From an uncultured Oscillibacter sp. (lineage in GTDB: Bacteria; Bacillota; Clostridia; Oscillospirales; Oscillospiraceae), in contig CAJOFP010000069.1 in assembly GCA_905233795.1 (NCBI GenBank), positions 1 to 5,264 on the forward strand: DNA of 5,264 nucleotides, given 5' to 3'. How positions within the stretch are numbered: the first letter of the stretch is position 1; each line of letters opens with the position of its first letter. This document shows positions 1-5,264 of this stretch, piece by piece. Below the pieces are notes generated by a model that saw only the letters and a program-made list of their open reading frames with translations, was not told the DNA's origin and did not search any database. Both the position numbers and the translations under genes were made by a program.

Positions 1-1037
1 TAATCCTGCAAAGCCGTATGAATCACATGGCGTTCATAGGCGTTCATGGGTTCCAGCGTCCGACTGCGGCGGAATTTAATCACTTTCGCCGCCTCTTTCC
101 GCGCCAGATTGCGTAAACTGCGTTCCCGTTTCTCCCGGTATCCCTCCGCGTCAAGCTGTACGCGGACGCGCCCGCCGGAACGGTTGACGGCGTAATTGGT
201 CAGCTGCTGGACGGCGTCAAGGGTTTCGCCGCGCCGTCCGATTAAAGACCCCATATCCTCGCCCTCTAAAATCACTTTATAGCGCGCGTTTTCGCCCGGA
301 TAAACCCGGATTACGGGCTTTAAATTCAAATGTTCGAGCAAGCCGGACAAAAATTTCTTAATCGCCTGTGATTTTTCATCGTCGCTTTCCTGATCGGAAA
401 AAACGGGCGGGGCGTCATCGAATTTCTTTTTCTTATTCCCGCCGGAATCCTGATTATTATTATTATTATTATTATTTTCCTGATTATCTAAATTATTATC
501 TAAATCCGGCTTCAAGTCCTGATTATTTTGACTGGGCTCCGGCTTGGAATCCGAATCGGCTTTTTTATTATTTTTAATATTTTTATTTTTTCCGGCGTTT
601 TTATCCGCCTTTTCGCCGGAATCTTGATTATTATTATTATTATTATTATTATTTTCCGGCTTTTTCTTGCGGTTGCGGCTTTTCCGCGTCCGTTTTTCGG
701 GATTTCGCGCCTGATCCGTATCTTGATTTATATCTTGATTAATATCCTGATTTCGCTCTTGATTTAAATCCTGATTGCCGTCTTGCTTATCCTGATTTCG
801 CTTTGAATCCTGATCGGCGATTTTATTATTATTATTATTATTATTATTATCCGGGATTTCTTTCCCGTAGCCGATCCGGATTTTGGCGTCAGTACGGCCA
901 ATGCCTAAAAAGCCCGCTTTGGCGCGTTCCAGAATTTCCACGGTAATTTCATCGCGTTCCAGATTTAATTCGCGTAAGGCCTTGTCAATCGCCTCTTCTT
1001 CGGTTTTGCCCGTAAATTCGAGATAATAAGCGCGCAT
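1..1037 (-). CDS. jag: Jag/KhpB RNA-binding protein (Jag-N, KH, R3H), 3' end cut by window
   Basis: My translation starts at ATG 1037-1035 and is open for 345 codons to the window edge. Residues 1-58 match the Jag N-terminal domain (MRAYYLEFTGKTEEEAI; FLGIGR). Residues about 60-218 are a hydrophilic linker rich in Asn, Gln, Asp and Lys, with runs of 8, 9 and 8 Asn at 64-71, 129-137 and 188-195 and NQD repeats at 81-106. Residues about 225-300 form a type II KH domain with the GxxG loop IGRRGE (G267, G270). The R3H motif follows, with R336-x3-H340 in LEPMNAYERHVIHTALQ. By family comparison only some 20-25 C-terminal residues should be missing. Known role: Jag/KhpB binds RNA and, in several Firmicutes, affects cell elongation, division or sporulation. 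The start lies 11 nt after the yidC stop. The nearest Shine-Dalgarno-like GGGGAG, inside the yidC end, is 16 nt away, so translational coupling to yidC is likely. The linker length is unusual; the identity is secure. Confidence 0.95.
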   Translation of the reverse strand, partial: MRAYYLEFTGKTEEEAIDKALRELNLERDEITVEILERAKAGFLGIGRTDAKIRIGYGKEIPDNNNNNNNNKIADQDSKRNQDKQDGNQDLNQERNQDINQDINQDTDQARNPEKRTRKSRNRKKKPENNNNNNNNNQDSGEKADKNAGKNKNIKNNKKADSDSKPEPSQNNQDLKPDLDNNLDNQENNNNNNNNQDSGGNKKKKFDDAPPVFSDQESDDEKSQAIKKFLSGLLEHLNLKPVIRVYPGENARYKVILEGEDMGSLIGRRGETLDAVQQLTNYAVNRSGGRVRVQLDAEGYREKRERSLRNLARKEAAKVIKFRRSRTLEPMNAYERHVIHTALQD

Positions 1038-1048
1038 AATTTTTTATT

Positions 1049-2218
1049 TCACTCCCCGTACCGATCCGCCTGATAAGAGCGGCCTCTCGCGTATGGCCTG
1101 TCCCCGACGCGTCCGGCTTCGTTCGTGCTGTTTTTATTCGCTTTATTTTTCTTCGCCTCACGCGCCGCCTGTTGGCGTTCTTTCAGTTTCGGTTTCGACG
1201 CCGCTTCTTTTTCGCGCAAAGCCTGTTGTTTCAAGCCCTCTTCGACGCGGCGTTTCCTGTCGGCTTCTATCGCGGCGGCGCGGGCGTTCTCTTCTTCTTC
1301 TAATTTTTGATTAAAAAACTTGCCCATGAACCATTCCTGCGCGAATGACAGTCCGCTTTGGGCGATCCAGTACAGACCCAGCGCGGCGGGCATGGTGAAC
1401 GCGATAAACACGGAAAATAAAGGCATCGTGTACATCATGGATTTTGTGGACGACGCGGCGGCGCTGTCGGCCTGCGGATTCTGTTTCATGCTCAATCGGG
1501 ACAGTAAAAACTGGGACGCGCCCGCCAGAATCGGGATTAAAATTAATCCGATTGACGCCCAAGAAAAATTAAAATTTTTTAATACGCCGGACGGAATCGC
1601 CGCCAAATCCAGACCGATAAAATTATAATTTAAATTAATCCAGCCGTCTATACCGTCGGCGATTTCCGGGAATTTCTCCGTAATCGTTTTGACAAGCGTA
1701 ATTTGTCCGGTGCCGGTTAATTGCGTAAAGCCGTTTTTCATGAGTACCGGCGCGCCGTCGCGCATGAATATAATAGAACTAATATCGCCGCCGGACGCCG
1801 TCAGCGCGTCGCTGACTTTCTGGACCAAATCTTCCAGAACCTGTTCAGACAAGTACATAAATCTTGTCACGGGTTGACGGATAATCGAATACAAGGCGAT
1901 TAAAATCGGCAGAGGCAGAAAGCTCCACAGGCAGCCGCTCATGGGATTGACGCCCTCTTCCTCGTATAATTTCTGTATCTCCTCGTTCATTTTCATCTGA
2001 TTATTCGCGTATTTTTTTTGAATCTCCTGCATTTTGCCGCTCATACGGCTCATTCTGATCATGCTTTTCTTGCTTTTCAGCTGGAACGGCAGGAGAATTA
2101 ATTTTAAAATCACGGTAAAAAATATAATCGCAAGGCCATACGAACCGGTTAAATTATAAATCACCCGGACCAGCCAAGCGAACGGGACACAAATCCAGTA
2201 TCCAAGAGTCGCAAACAT
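1049..2218 (-). CDS. yidC: YidC/Oxa1/SpoIIIJ family membrane protein insertase
   Basis: The 389-residue protein inserts membrane proteins, alone or with Sec. A short N-terminal hydrophobic segment (about 5-23) lies ahead of TM1 at 27-45. The cytoplasmic amphipathic hairpin at 46-92 carries the basic LKSKKSM and the Met-rich MIRMSRMSGKMQ. The family signature GVNPMSGCL (89-97) leads into TM2 (96-113), TM3 is at about 218-240, and the last hydrophobic segments span 262-295 (MPLFSVFIAFTMPAALGLYW). The loop between TM2 and TM3 (about 115-215) is long compared with Bacillus YidC; from memory, similar expanded loops occur in clostridial homologs. The membrane-buried Arg used by well-studied YidC proteins is Lys39 here (VILKLILLPF), keeping the charge. 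The tail (305-389) is charged, probably helical, and ends Arg/Lys-rich, as in YidC proteins whose tails contact ribosomes. The ATG follows AGGAGG (2226-2231) at 7 nt. There is no lipobox, unlike SpoIIIJ-type precursors. Confidence 0.96.
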   Translation of the reverse strand: MFATLGYWICVPFAWLVRVIYNLTGSYGLAIIFFTVILKLILLPFQLKSKKSMIRMSRMSGKMQEIQKKYANNQMKMNEEIQKLYEEEGVNPMSGCLWSFLPLPILIALYSIIRQPVTRFMYLSEQVLEDLVQKVSDALTASGGDISSIIFMRDGAPVLMKNGFTQLTGTGQITLVKTITEKFPEIADGIDGWINLNYNFIGLDLAAIPSGVLKNFNFSWASIGLILIPILAGASQFLLSRLSMKQNPQADSAAASSTKSMMYTMPLFSVFIAFTMPAALGLYWIAQSGLSFAQEWFMGKFFNQKLEEEENARAAAIEADRKRRVEEGLKQQALREKEAASKPKLKERQQAAREAKKNKANKNSTNEAGRVGDRPYARGRSYQADRYGE

Positions 2219-2294
2219 TCAATTTCCTCCTGAAGGGAATCAATCAGCGAAATTAAAATAAAATAATTAAATAATTAAATTAAAATTAATAAAA

Positions 2295-2507
2295 TCACGG
2301 TACGGGGTCATAGCCGCCTTTATGAAACGGATTGCATTTTAAAATCCGCCGCGCCGCGAGACAGCCGCCTTTTATAGCCCCGTATTTCTCAACGGCTTCC
2401 AGCGCGTATTGGGAACAGGTCGGATAAAAATTACATCTGCGGGGATATAACGGCGAAATTTCTTTTTGATAAAATTTTATCGCGCCGGTCAAAACGCGTC
2501 TTGTCAT
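2295..2507 (-). CDS. yidD: YidD family membrane protein insertion efficiency factor
   Basis: The 70-residue protein matches the small YidD family almost end to end. It has an N-terminal amphipathic segment ([12 protein letters not shown], 9-20), the core [19 protein letters not shown] (25-43), GG at 47-48, the basic [11 protein letters not shown] (52-62) and the terminal GGYDPVP. Conserved Cys are at 25, 31 and 58. YidD is a peripheral inner-membrane protein that aids YidC-dependent insertion, fitting its place just ahead of yidC. The same frame is open to a TTG at 2561, which would give 88 residues. I prefer ATG 2507 because the protein then has the usual family length, its N-terminus aligns with homologs, and GGGGGAG lies just upstream. 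The 18 extra residues ([14 protein letters not shown]) are not family-like, and part of their DNA belongs to a small tandem repeat. The gap to the rnpA stop is 73 nt and to yidC 76 nt. Confidence 0.94.
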   Translation of the reverse strand: MTRRVLTGAIKFYQKEISPLYPRRCNFYPTCSQYALEAVEKYGAIKGGCLAARRILKCNPFHKGGYDPVP

Positions 2508-2514
2508 GATAAAA

Positions 2515-2524
2515 CTTCTCCCCC
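2515..2524 (-). promoter_or_regulatory. Ribosome binding site that sets the yidD start
   Basis: Read on the minus strand the sequence is GGGGGAGAAG followed by TTTTATC and ATG. GGGGGAG can pair with the anti-Shine-Dalgarno end of 16S rRNA, with 10 nt between it and the ATG at 2507. No comparable site precedes the in-frame TTG at 2561, so this site favours the shorter, 70-residue YidD. Confidence 0.6.
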
Positions 2525-2560
2525 GTCGGGCTTCCTGTTCCCGTTTATACTCCCGTTTCA

Positions 2561-2595
2561 ATCTTGATTATATTCCCGCTTCAATCTTGATATAA
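2561..2595 (-). repeat. Imperfect tandem repeat at the rnpA-yidD junction
   Basis: On the minus strand two adjacent copies are seen: ATATCAAGATTGAAGCGGGA then ATAATCAAGATTGAAACGGGA. They differ by one inserted A and one G/A change. The first copy contains the last codons and TGA stop of rnpA; the second lies in the spacer and supplies the TTG start of the longer yidD reading frame. The pattern fits a local duplication of the rnpA 3' end. It has no obvious dyad symmetry, and no function is evident. Confidence 0.75.
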
Positions 2596-2976
2596 ATCCC
2601 GTGTGATTTCACGCGATTTTTCACGCGGTTCCAATAAAATATTTAAAATATTCAGCTGGCGGCAGAGCCTGTCAAAAACCGCGTTCAATTCCGCCCATGA
2701 CGCGTTCAAAGTCCGAACGCGGGCGACTAAAATAATATCATAACCGGGCTTTAATTTATCCTGATTTAATCTATAAATCTCACGCAGACGCCGCCGCGCC
2801 CGGTTGCGTTTCACGGCGTTCCCGATTTTCACGGACGCGGTCAGACCAAAGCGGGAATATTTTAATTTATTCTTGCGGCAATAAATTACCATACAGCCGC
2901 CCGCCGCCGACTGTCCGCGCTGGTACAGGCGGCGGAACTCATAATTTTTTTTCAGCGATTCCGCCCGACCCGTCAT
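2581..2976 (-). CDS. rnpA: Ribonuclease P protein component
   Basis: The 131-residue protein is the basic subunit of RNase P, which with the catalytic RNA removes 5' leaders from pre-tRNAs. The N-terminal SLKKNYEFRRLYQRG (7-21) is the typical start of the fold. YSRFGLTASVKIGNAVKRNR (40-59) runs into RARRRLREIYR (59-69). Together these form the RNR signature, with the Arg/Asn-rich helix thought to contact RNA. GYDIILVARV and a helix leading to the C-terminus follow. The last 20 or so residues (EPREKSREITRDLYQD) are a charged extension beyond the usual end. The frame also opens at a TTG at 2994, giving 137 residues. I chose ATG 2976 because GGACGGG lies 9 nt upstream of it, while the TTG has only A-rich DNA before it. 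The gene follows rpmH, as in most bacteria. Confidence 0.94.
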   Translation of the reverse strand: MTGRAESLKKNYEFRRLYQRGQSAAGGCMVIYCRKNKLKYSRFGLTASVKIGNAVKRNRARRRLREIYRLNQDKLKPGYDIILVARVRTLNASWAELNAVFDRLCRQLNILNILLEPREKSREITRDLYQD

Positions 2977-2985
2977 AAAAAATTT

Positions 2986-2992
2986 CCCGTCC
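2986..2992 (-). promoter_or_regulatory. Probable ribosome binding site of rnpA
   Basis: GGACGGG on the minus strand, then 9 nt (AAATTTTTT), then the ATG at 2976. It is a moderate match to GGAGG. It overlaps the alternative TTG start at 2994, so it can serve only the ATG. It is the main ground for choosing the shorter RnpA. Confidence 0.5.
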
Positions 2993-3004
2993 AATCTTTT
3001 TTAT

Positions 3005-3031
3005 TTTTTATAATTTTTATAATTTTTATAA
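3005..3031 (-). repeat. Three tandem 9-bp A/T units in the rpmH-rnpA spacer
   Basis: The plus strand reads TTTTTATAA three times in direct succession; the minus strand therefore reads TTATAAAAA three times. It sits inside an almost pure A/T tract from 3000 to 3050, just upstream of the rnpA ribosome binding site. The TATAAA words resemble -10 boxes, but I see no matching -35 box at the right distance, so I do not call a promoter. Confidence 0.7.
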
Positions 3032-3058
3032 TTTTTTTTAAATTTTTTAACCCAAACA

Positions 3059-3089
3059 GGGACGGGGGAATCCGTGATTCCGCCGTCCC
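3059..3089 (-). terminator. Hairpin after rpmH, possible leaky terminator or processing site
   Basis: The arms are GGGACGG and CCGTCCC (7 bp), then one mismatch, then GGAATC and GATTCC (6 bp) around a 3-nt loop at 3073-3075. It lies about 97 nt after the rpmH stop. On the minus strand it is followed by TGTTTGGGTT, not a clean T run. Termination would therefore be partial at best, which could lower expression of rnpA relative to rpmH. A role as an RNase processing site or mRNA end stabiliser is equally possible. Confidence 0.5.
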
Positions 3090-3185
3090 CGTCAGACGTT
3101 ATCACACCGCATATCCCGCGTATTCAGCGTATCGGGCGCGATTTTACCGCCCGTTTTCACATGACAAACGCGATTTTCGGACATC

Positions 3186-3326
3186 TCAATAAGAGAGGCG
3201 TATGCGGCCCTTGGCCCGGCGGCGGGCAAGGACTTTGCGCCCATCGCGGGTGGACATTCTTTTCCGAAAGCCATGGACTTTCTGACCGTGGCGTTTTCTG
3301 GGCTGATAGGTTCGTTTCGTCGCCAT
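3186..3326 (-). CDS. rpmH: 50S ribosomal protein L34
   Basis: The 46-residue, very basic protein begins [20 protein letters not shown] and continues [20 protein letters not shown], ending RIRLSY. This is the complete L34 pattern: TYQP near the N-terminus, the HGFRKRM box, and the MST..GRKVL.RRR.KGR stretch. L34 binds 23S rRNA in the large subunit. The family length is about 44-46 residues, so the protein is full length. The ATG is preceded by a strong AGGAGGTG (3335-3342) with 8 nt spacing. A near-consensus promoter lies about 50 nt further upstream, and rnpA follows, as is usual for this locus. The C-terminal RLSY differs from the more common KKLSA-type ending. Confidence 0.97.
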   Translation of the reverse strand: MATKRTYQPRKRHGQKVHGFRKRMSTRDGRKVLARRRAKGRIRLSY

Positions 3327-3348
3327 GTAACTCGCACCTCCTCGTAAT

Positions 3349-3367
3349 CGCCGTTATTTTCACGGCG
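3349..3367 (-). other. Small hairpin in the rpmH mRNA leader
   Basis: CGCCGT and ACGGCG form a 6-bp stem around a 7-nt A/T-rich loop. It lies between the predicted transcription start (near 3371) and the AGGAGGTG site. It could stabilise the 5' end of the transcript or affect ribosome access. It may also be chance, since the stem is short. Confidence 0.4.
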
Positions 3368-3377
3368 TTGTCTTGAC

Positions 3378-3407
3378 AGTATAGCATATTTCTATCAAAG
3401 GTGTCAA
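3378..3407 (-). promoter_or_regulatory. Strong housekeeping promoter of rpmH
   Basis: On the minus strand there is a perfect -35 TTGACA (3402-3407), an 18-nt spacer, and a -10 TATACT (3378-3383) with an upstream TG (extended -10, TGCTATACT). Transcription should start near 3371, giving a leader of about 45 nt before the rpmH ATG. The first genes served are rpmH and probably rnpA, and possibly yidD-yidC-jag if the hairpin at 3059-3089 is read through. A TGTCAA inverted copy of the -35 hexamer lies across the downstream edge of the -10. Confidence 0.85.
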
Positions 3408-3479
3408 CAGGCGTCCGGCGGGTTTGACGGGAAATTTACGCGGAAAGTTTTCCGACAGGCTTTTCATTTTTCACGCGGT

Positions 3480-3528
3480 AAAAAATCCCGCGCCGTTCCC
3501 GGAAATCAAAATCCTGAAACGGCGCGGG
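3480..3528 (-). terminator. Intrinsic terminator of gapA
   Basis: The 11-bp arms are CCCGCGCCGTT (3487-3497) and AACGGCGCGGG (3518-3528), perfectly complementary, around a 20-nt loop. In the minus-strand direction the stem is followed by ATTTTTTA. It lies 51 nt after the gapA stop, across an A/T-only spacer. The stem is almost all G/C. It separates gapA from the rpmH promoter about 70 nt further on. The loop is longer than typical. Confidence 0.9.
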
Positions 3529-3579
3529 CGTTTATTTTATAAATAATTTAAATAATTTAATTTAATAATAAATTATAAA

Positions 3580-4677
<1,098 letters not shown>

Positions 4678-4689
4678 TCAACATTCGAT

Positions 4690-4718
4690 ATAATAACATA
4701 TTCCCGATTTTCGCGCAA
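4690..4718 (-). promoter_or_regulatory. Likely gapA promoter (extended -10)
   Basis: The minus strand has TGTTATTAT, an extended -10 with hexamer TATTAT at 4690-4695. A weak -35, TTGCGC (4713-4718), lies 17 nt upstream. Transcription would start near 4683, about 60 nt before the gapA ATG. The -10 matches 5 of 6 consensus bases with the TG extension, which can make up for a poor -35. Confidence 0.6.
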
Positions 4719-4759
4719 TTATCAATTCAAACAATTCCAATAGGGGAAATTTGTGGAAT

Positions 4760-4777
4760 ATGACAAATTCATGACAA
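4760..4777 (-). promoter_or_regulatory. Direct repeat TTGTCAT upstream of the gapA promoter, possible operator
   Basis: The heptamer TTGTCAT occurs twice on the minus strand (4771-4777 and 4760-4766), 11 bp apart from start to start. That is about one helical turn, so both face the same side of the DNA. They lie about 42 bp upstream of the -35 box, a position suited to an activator. No known regulator is recognised, and chance is a real possibility in A/T-rich DNA. Confidence 0.3.
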
Positions 4778-4794
4778 TCTTTACAGTATGATAA

Positions 4795-4850
4795 CAAATA
4801 TATTTATTTATATTTATATTTTTTAATATTTATTTTTTTATATTGATTTA
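4795..4850. other. A/T-only low-complexity intergenic tract
   Basis: Apart from one G (4845) this stretch consists of A and T, mostly runs of T broken by A on the plus strand (TATTTATTTATATTT). It lies between the gapA promoter region and the tnpB remnant. I found no RNA gene, reading frame or clear promoter in it. Similar shorter tracts separate gapA from its terminator (3529-3579), rpmH from rnpA (3000-3050) and yidD from yidC (2250-2294). Confidence 0.6.
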
Positions 4851-4901
4851 TTTTCTCACGCGATTGACATTCCGGGGGATAAAAAATATAATGAAAAAAA
4901 T

Positions 4902-5264
4902 ATGAGAATGGATGATATAAAAATTTTTTTAAAATTTTTTAAAAATCCTGTCTCCGAAAGCGTTTCCGCTACAAGCGGCACGGTGTCAATAAGAGCCGGA
5001 AAATTTTTTGTGTCGGTCTTGTCGGAAGTCCCGAACAGGAAAAAGCAAATCCCGGAGACGGACGGAATCGGCGTGGATTTGGGAATCAAAACTTTTGCGA
5101 CAGTTAGTGACGGAAAAGTATTTAAGAATATAAATTACACAAAAGAAATACGGCGTCTGGGAAAGCGCTTGCGCCGTGAACAGCGAAAACTTTCGAGGAA
5201 ATACGAGAGCTTGAAGAAAAGAAATCAGAAAGGAGAAGCTACCCGACAAAATATCCAAAAACAA
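4902..5264 (+). CDS. IS200/IS605-type TnpB (OrfB) protein, N-terminally truncated and cut by window end
   Basis: The frame is open to the window end without a stop; the first ATG of the TnpB-like part is 4902. Residues 6-35 (IKIFLKFFKN...SIRAGKFFVSVL) resemble the beta-strand region just ahead of the nuclease domain. GIGVDLGIKTFATVSDGK (about 55-72) is the RuvC-I motif of TnpB, with catalytic Asp59. IRRLGKRLRREQRKLSRK then gives the Arg/Lys-rich helix typical of the family. TnpB proteins are RNA-guided nucleases carried by IS200/IS605 and related elements. A complete TnpB has well over 100 residues before this point. Here that region is absent and replaced by A/T-rich DNA, and no ribosome binding site precedes 4902. 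I therefore judge it a 5'-truncated remnant. The frame is open back to 4827, but those codons are not TnpB-like. The C-terminal catalytic residues and the right end lie outside the window. Confidence 0.85.
   Translation, partial: MRMDDIKIFLKFFKNPVSESVSATSGTVSIRAGKFFVSVLSEVPNRKKQIPETDGIGVDLGIKTFATVSDGKVFKNINYTKEIRRLGKRLRREQRKLSRKYESLKKRNQKGEATRQNIQKQ

Noticed and set aside
368..767. Two plus-strand reading frames with poly-Tyr and poly-Ile runs that look like a membrane protein
   Set aside because: They are antisense shadows of the AAT repeats and low-complexity linker of jag; they lack convincing ribosome binding sites and overlap a well-supported gene.
441..860. Possible CRISPR or other spaced repeat array in the jag region
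   Set aside because: The repeats are triplet microsatellites and short codon repeats inside an intact reading frame, without regular repeat-spacer structure.
1093..1903. Several plus-strand reading frames of 60-102 codons, and a minus-strand one at 1311-1562
   Set aside because: All lie within yidC in other frames, resemble no family, and the yidC frame is continuous and well conserved.
3074..3387. Reading frames of 76-100 codons around rpmH on both strands
   Set aside because: They are out-of-frame readings of the rpmH region; the real product is the 46-residue L34, which has a strong ribosome binding site and promoter.
4787..4792. Plus-strand -10-like TATGAT that might drive the tnpB remnant
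   Set aside because: No acceptable -35 lies 16-18 nt upstream and no ribosome binding site precedes 4902; such words are common in A/T-rich DNA.
4744..4870. Replication origin in the A/T-rich tract
   Set aside because: Only a single partial DnaA-box-like word (TGTGGAATA at 4752-4760) is present; there is no cluster and no dnaA gene.
4856..5264. Minus-strand hydrophobic reading frames opposite the tnpB remnant
   Set aside because: The plus strand encodes an unmistakable TnpB RuvC-I region here; the antisense frames are by-products of its A/T-rich codons.

Overview
The window looks like chromosomal DNA of a Bacillota (Firmicutes) bacterium, most likely a member of the Clostridia. The main reason is the minus-strand gene order rpmH - rnpA - yidD - yidC - jag. 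Supporting details are a clostridial-looking L34 and YidC, strong AGGAGG-type ribosome binding sites, and GC-moderate genes separated by almost pure A/T spacers. The genus cannot be told from the sequence.

All confidently identified complete genes lie on the minus strand, so the layout reads from high to low coordinates. 4902-5264 (plus strand): the middle part of an IS200/IS605-type TnpB (OrfB) protein, lacking its N-terminal region and running off the window. 4624-4901: an intergenic region with an A/T-rich stretch, an extended -10 promoter for gapA and a G/C-rich hairpin in the gapA leader. 3580-4623: gapA, a complete type I glyceraldehyde-3-phosphate dehydrogenase of the E. coli/eukaryote-like kind, closed by a strong intrinsic terminator (3480-3528). 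3327-3479: a near-consensus promoter and leader for rpmH. 3186-3326: rpmH (ribosomal protein L34, 46 residues). 2977-3185: a spacer with a hairpin and a 9-bp A/T tandem repeat. 2581-2976: rnpA (RNase P protein). 2295-2507: yidD. 1049-2218: yidC. 1-1037: jag (khpB), complete at the N-terminus and missing only its last C-terminal residues beyond base 1.

The rpmH-to-jag genes are a housekeeping set linking ribosome production, tRNA maturation and membrane protein insertion. L34 is a ribosomal protein, RnpA is the protein subunit of RNase P, YidD and YidC act in membrane protein insertion, and Jag/KhpB is an RNA-binding KH/R3H protein encoded next to YidC in many Firmicutes. A terminator separates gapA from this group, which has its own promoter at 3378-3407.

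I see no new multi-gene system here. The most unusual parts are the roughly 160-residue Asn/Gln/Asp-rich linker of Jag, built on three in-frame AAT microsatellites; repeated AATCA(A/G)GAT words in jag and at the rnpA-yidD junction; the absence of dnaA/oriC upstream of rpmH, with gapA and a tnpB remnant there instead; and the leader hairpin and duplicated TTGTCAT boxes upstream of gapA.
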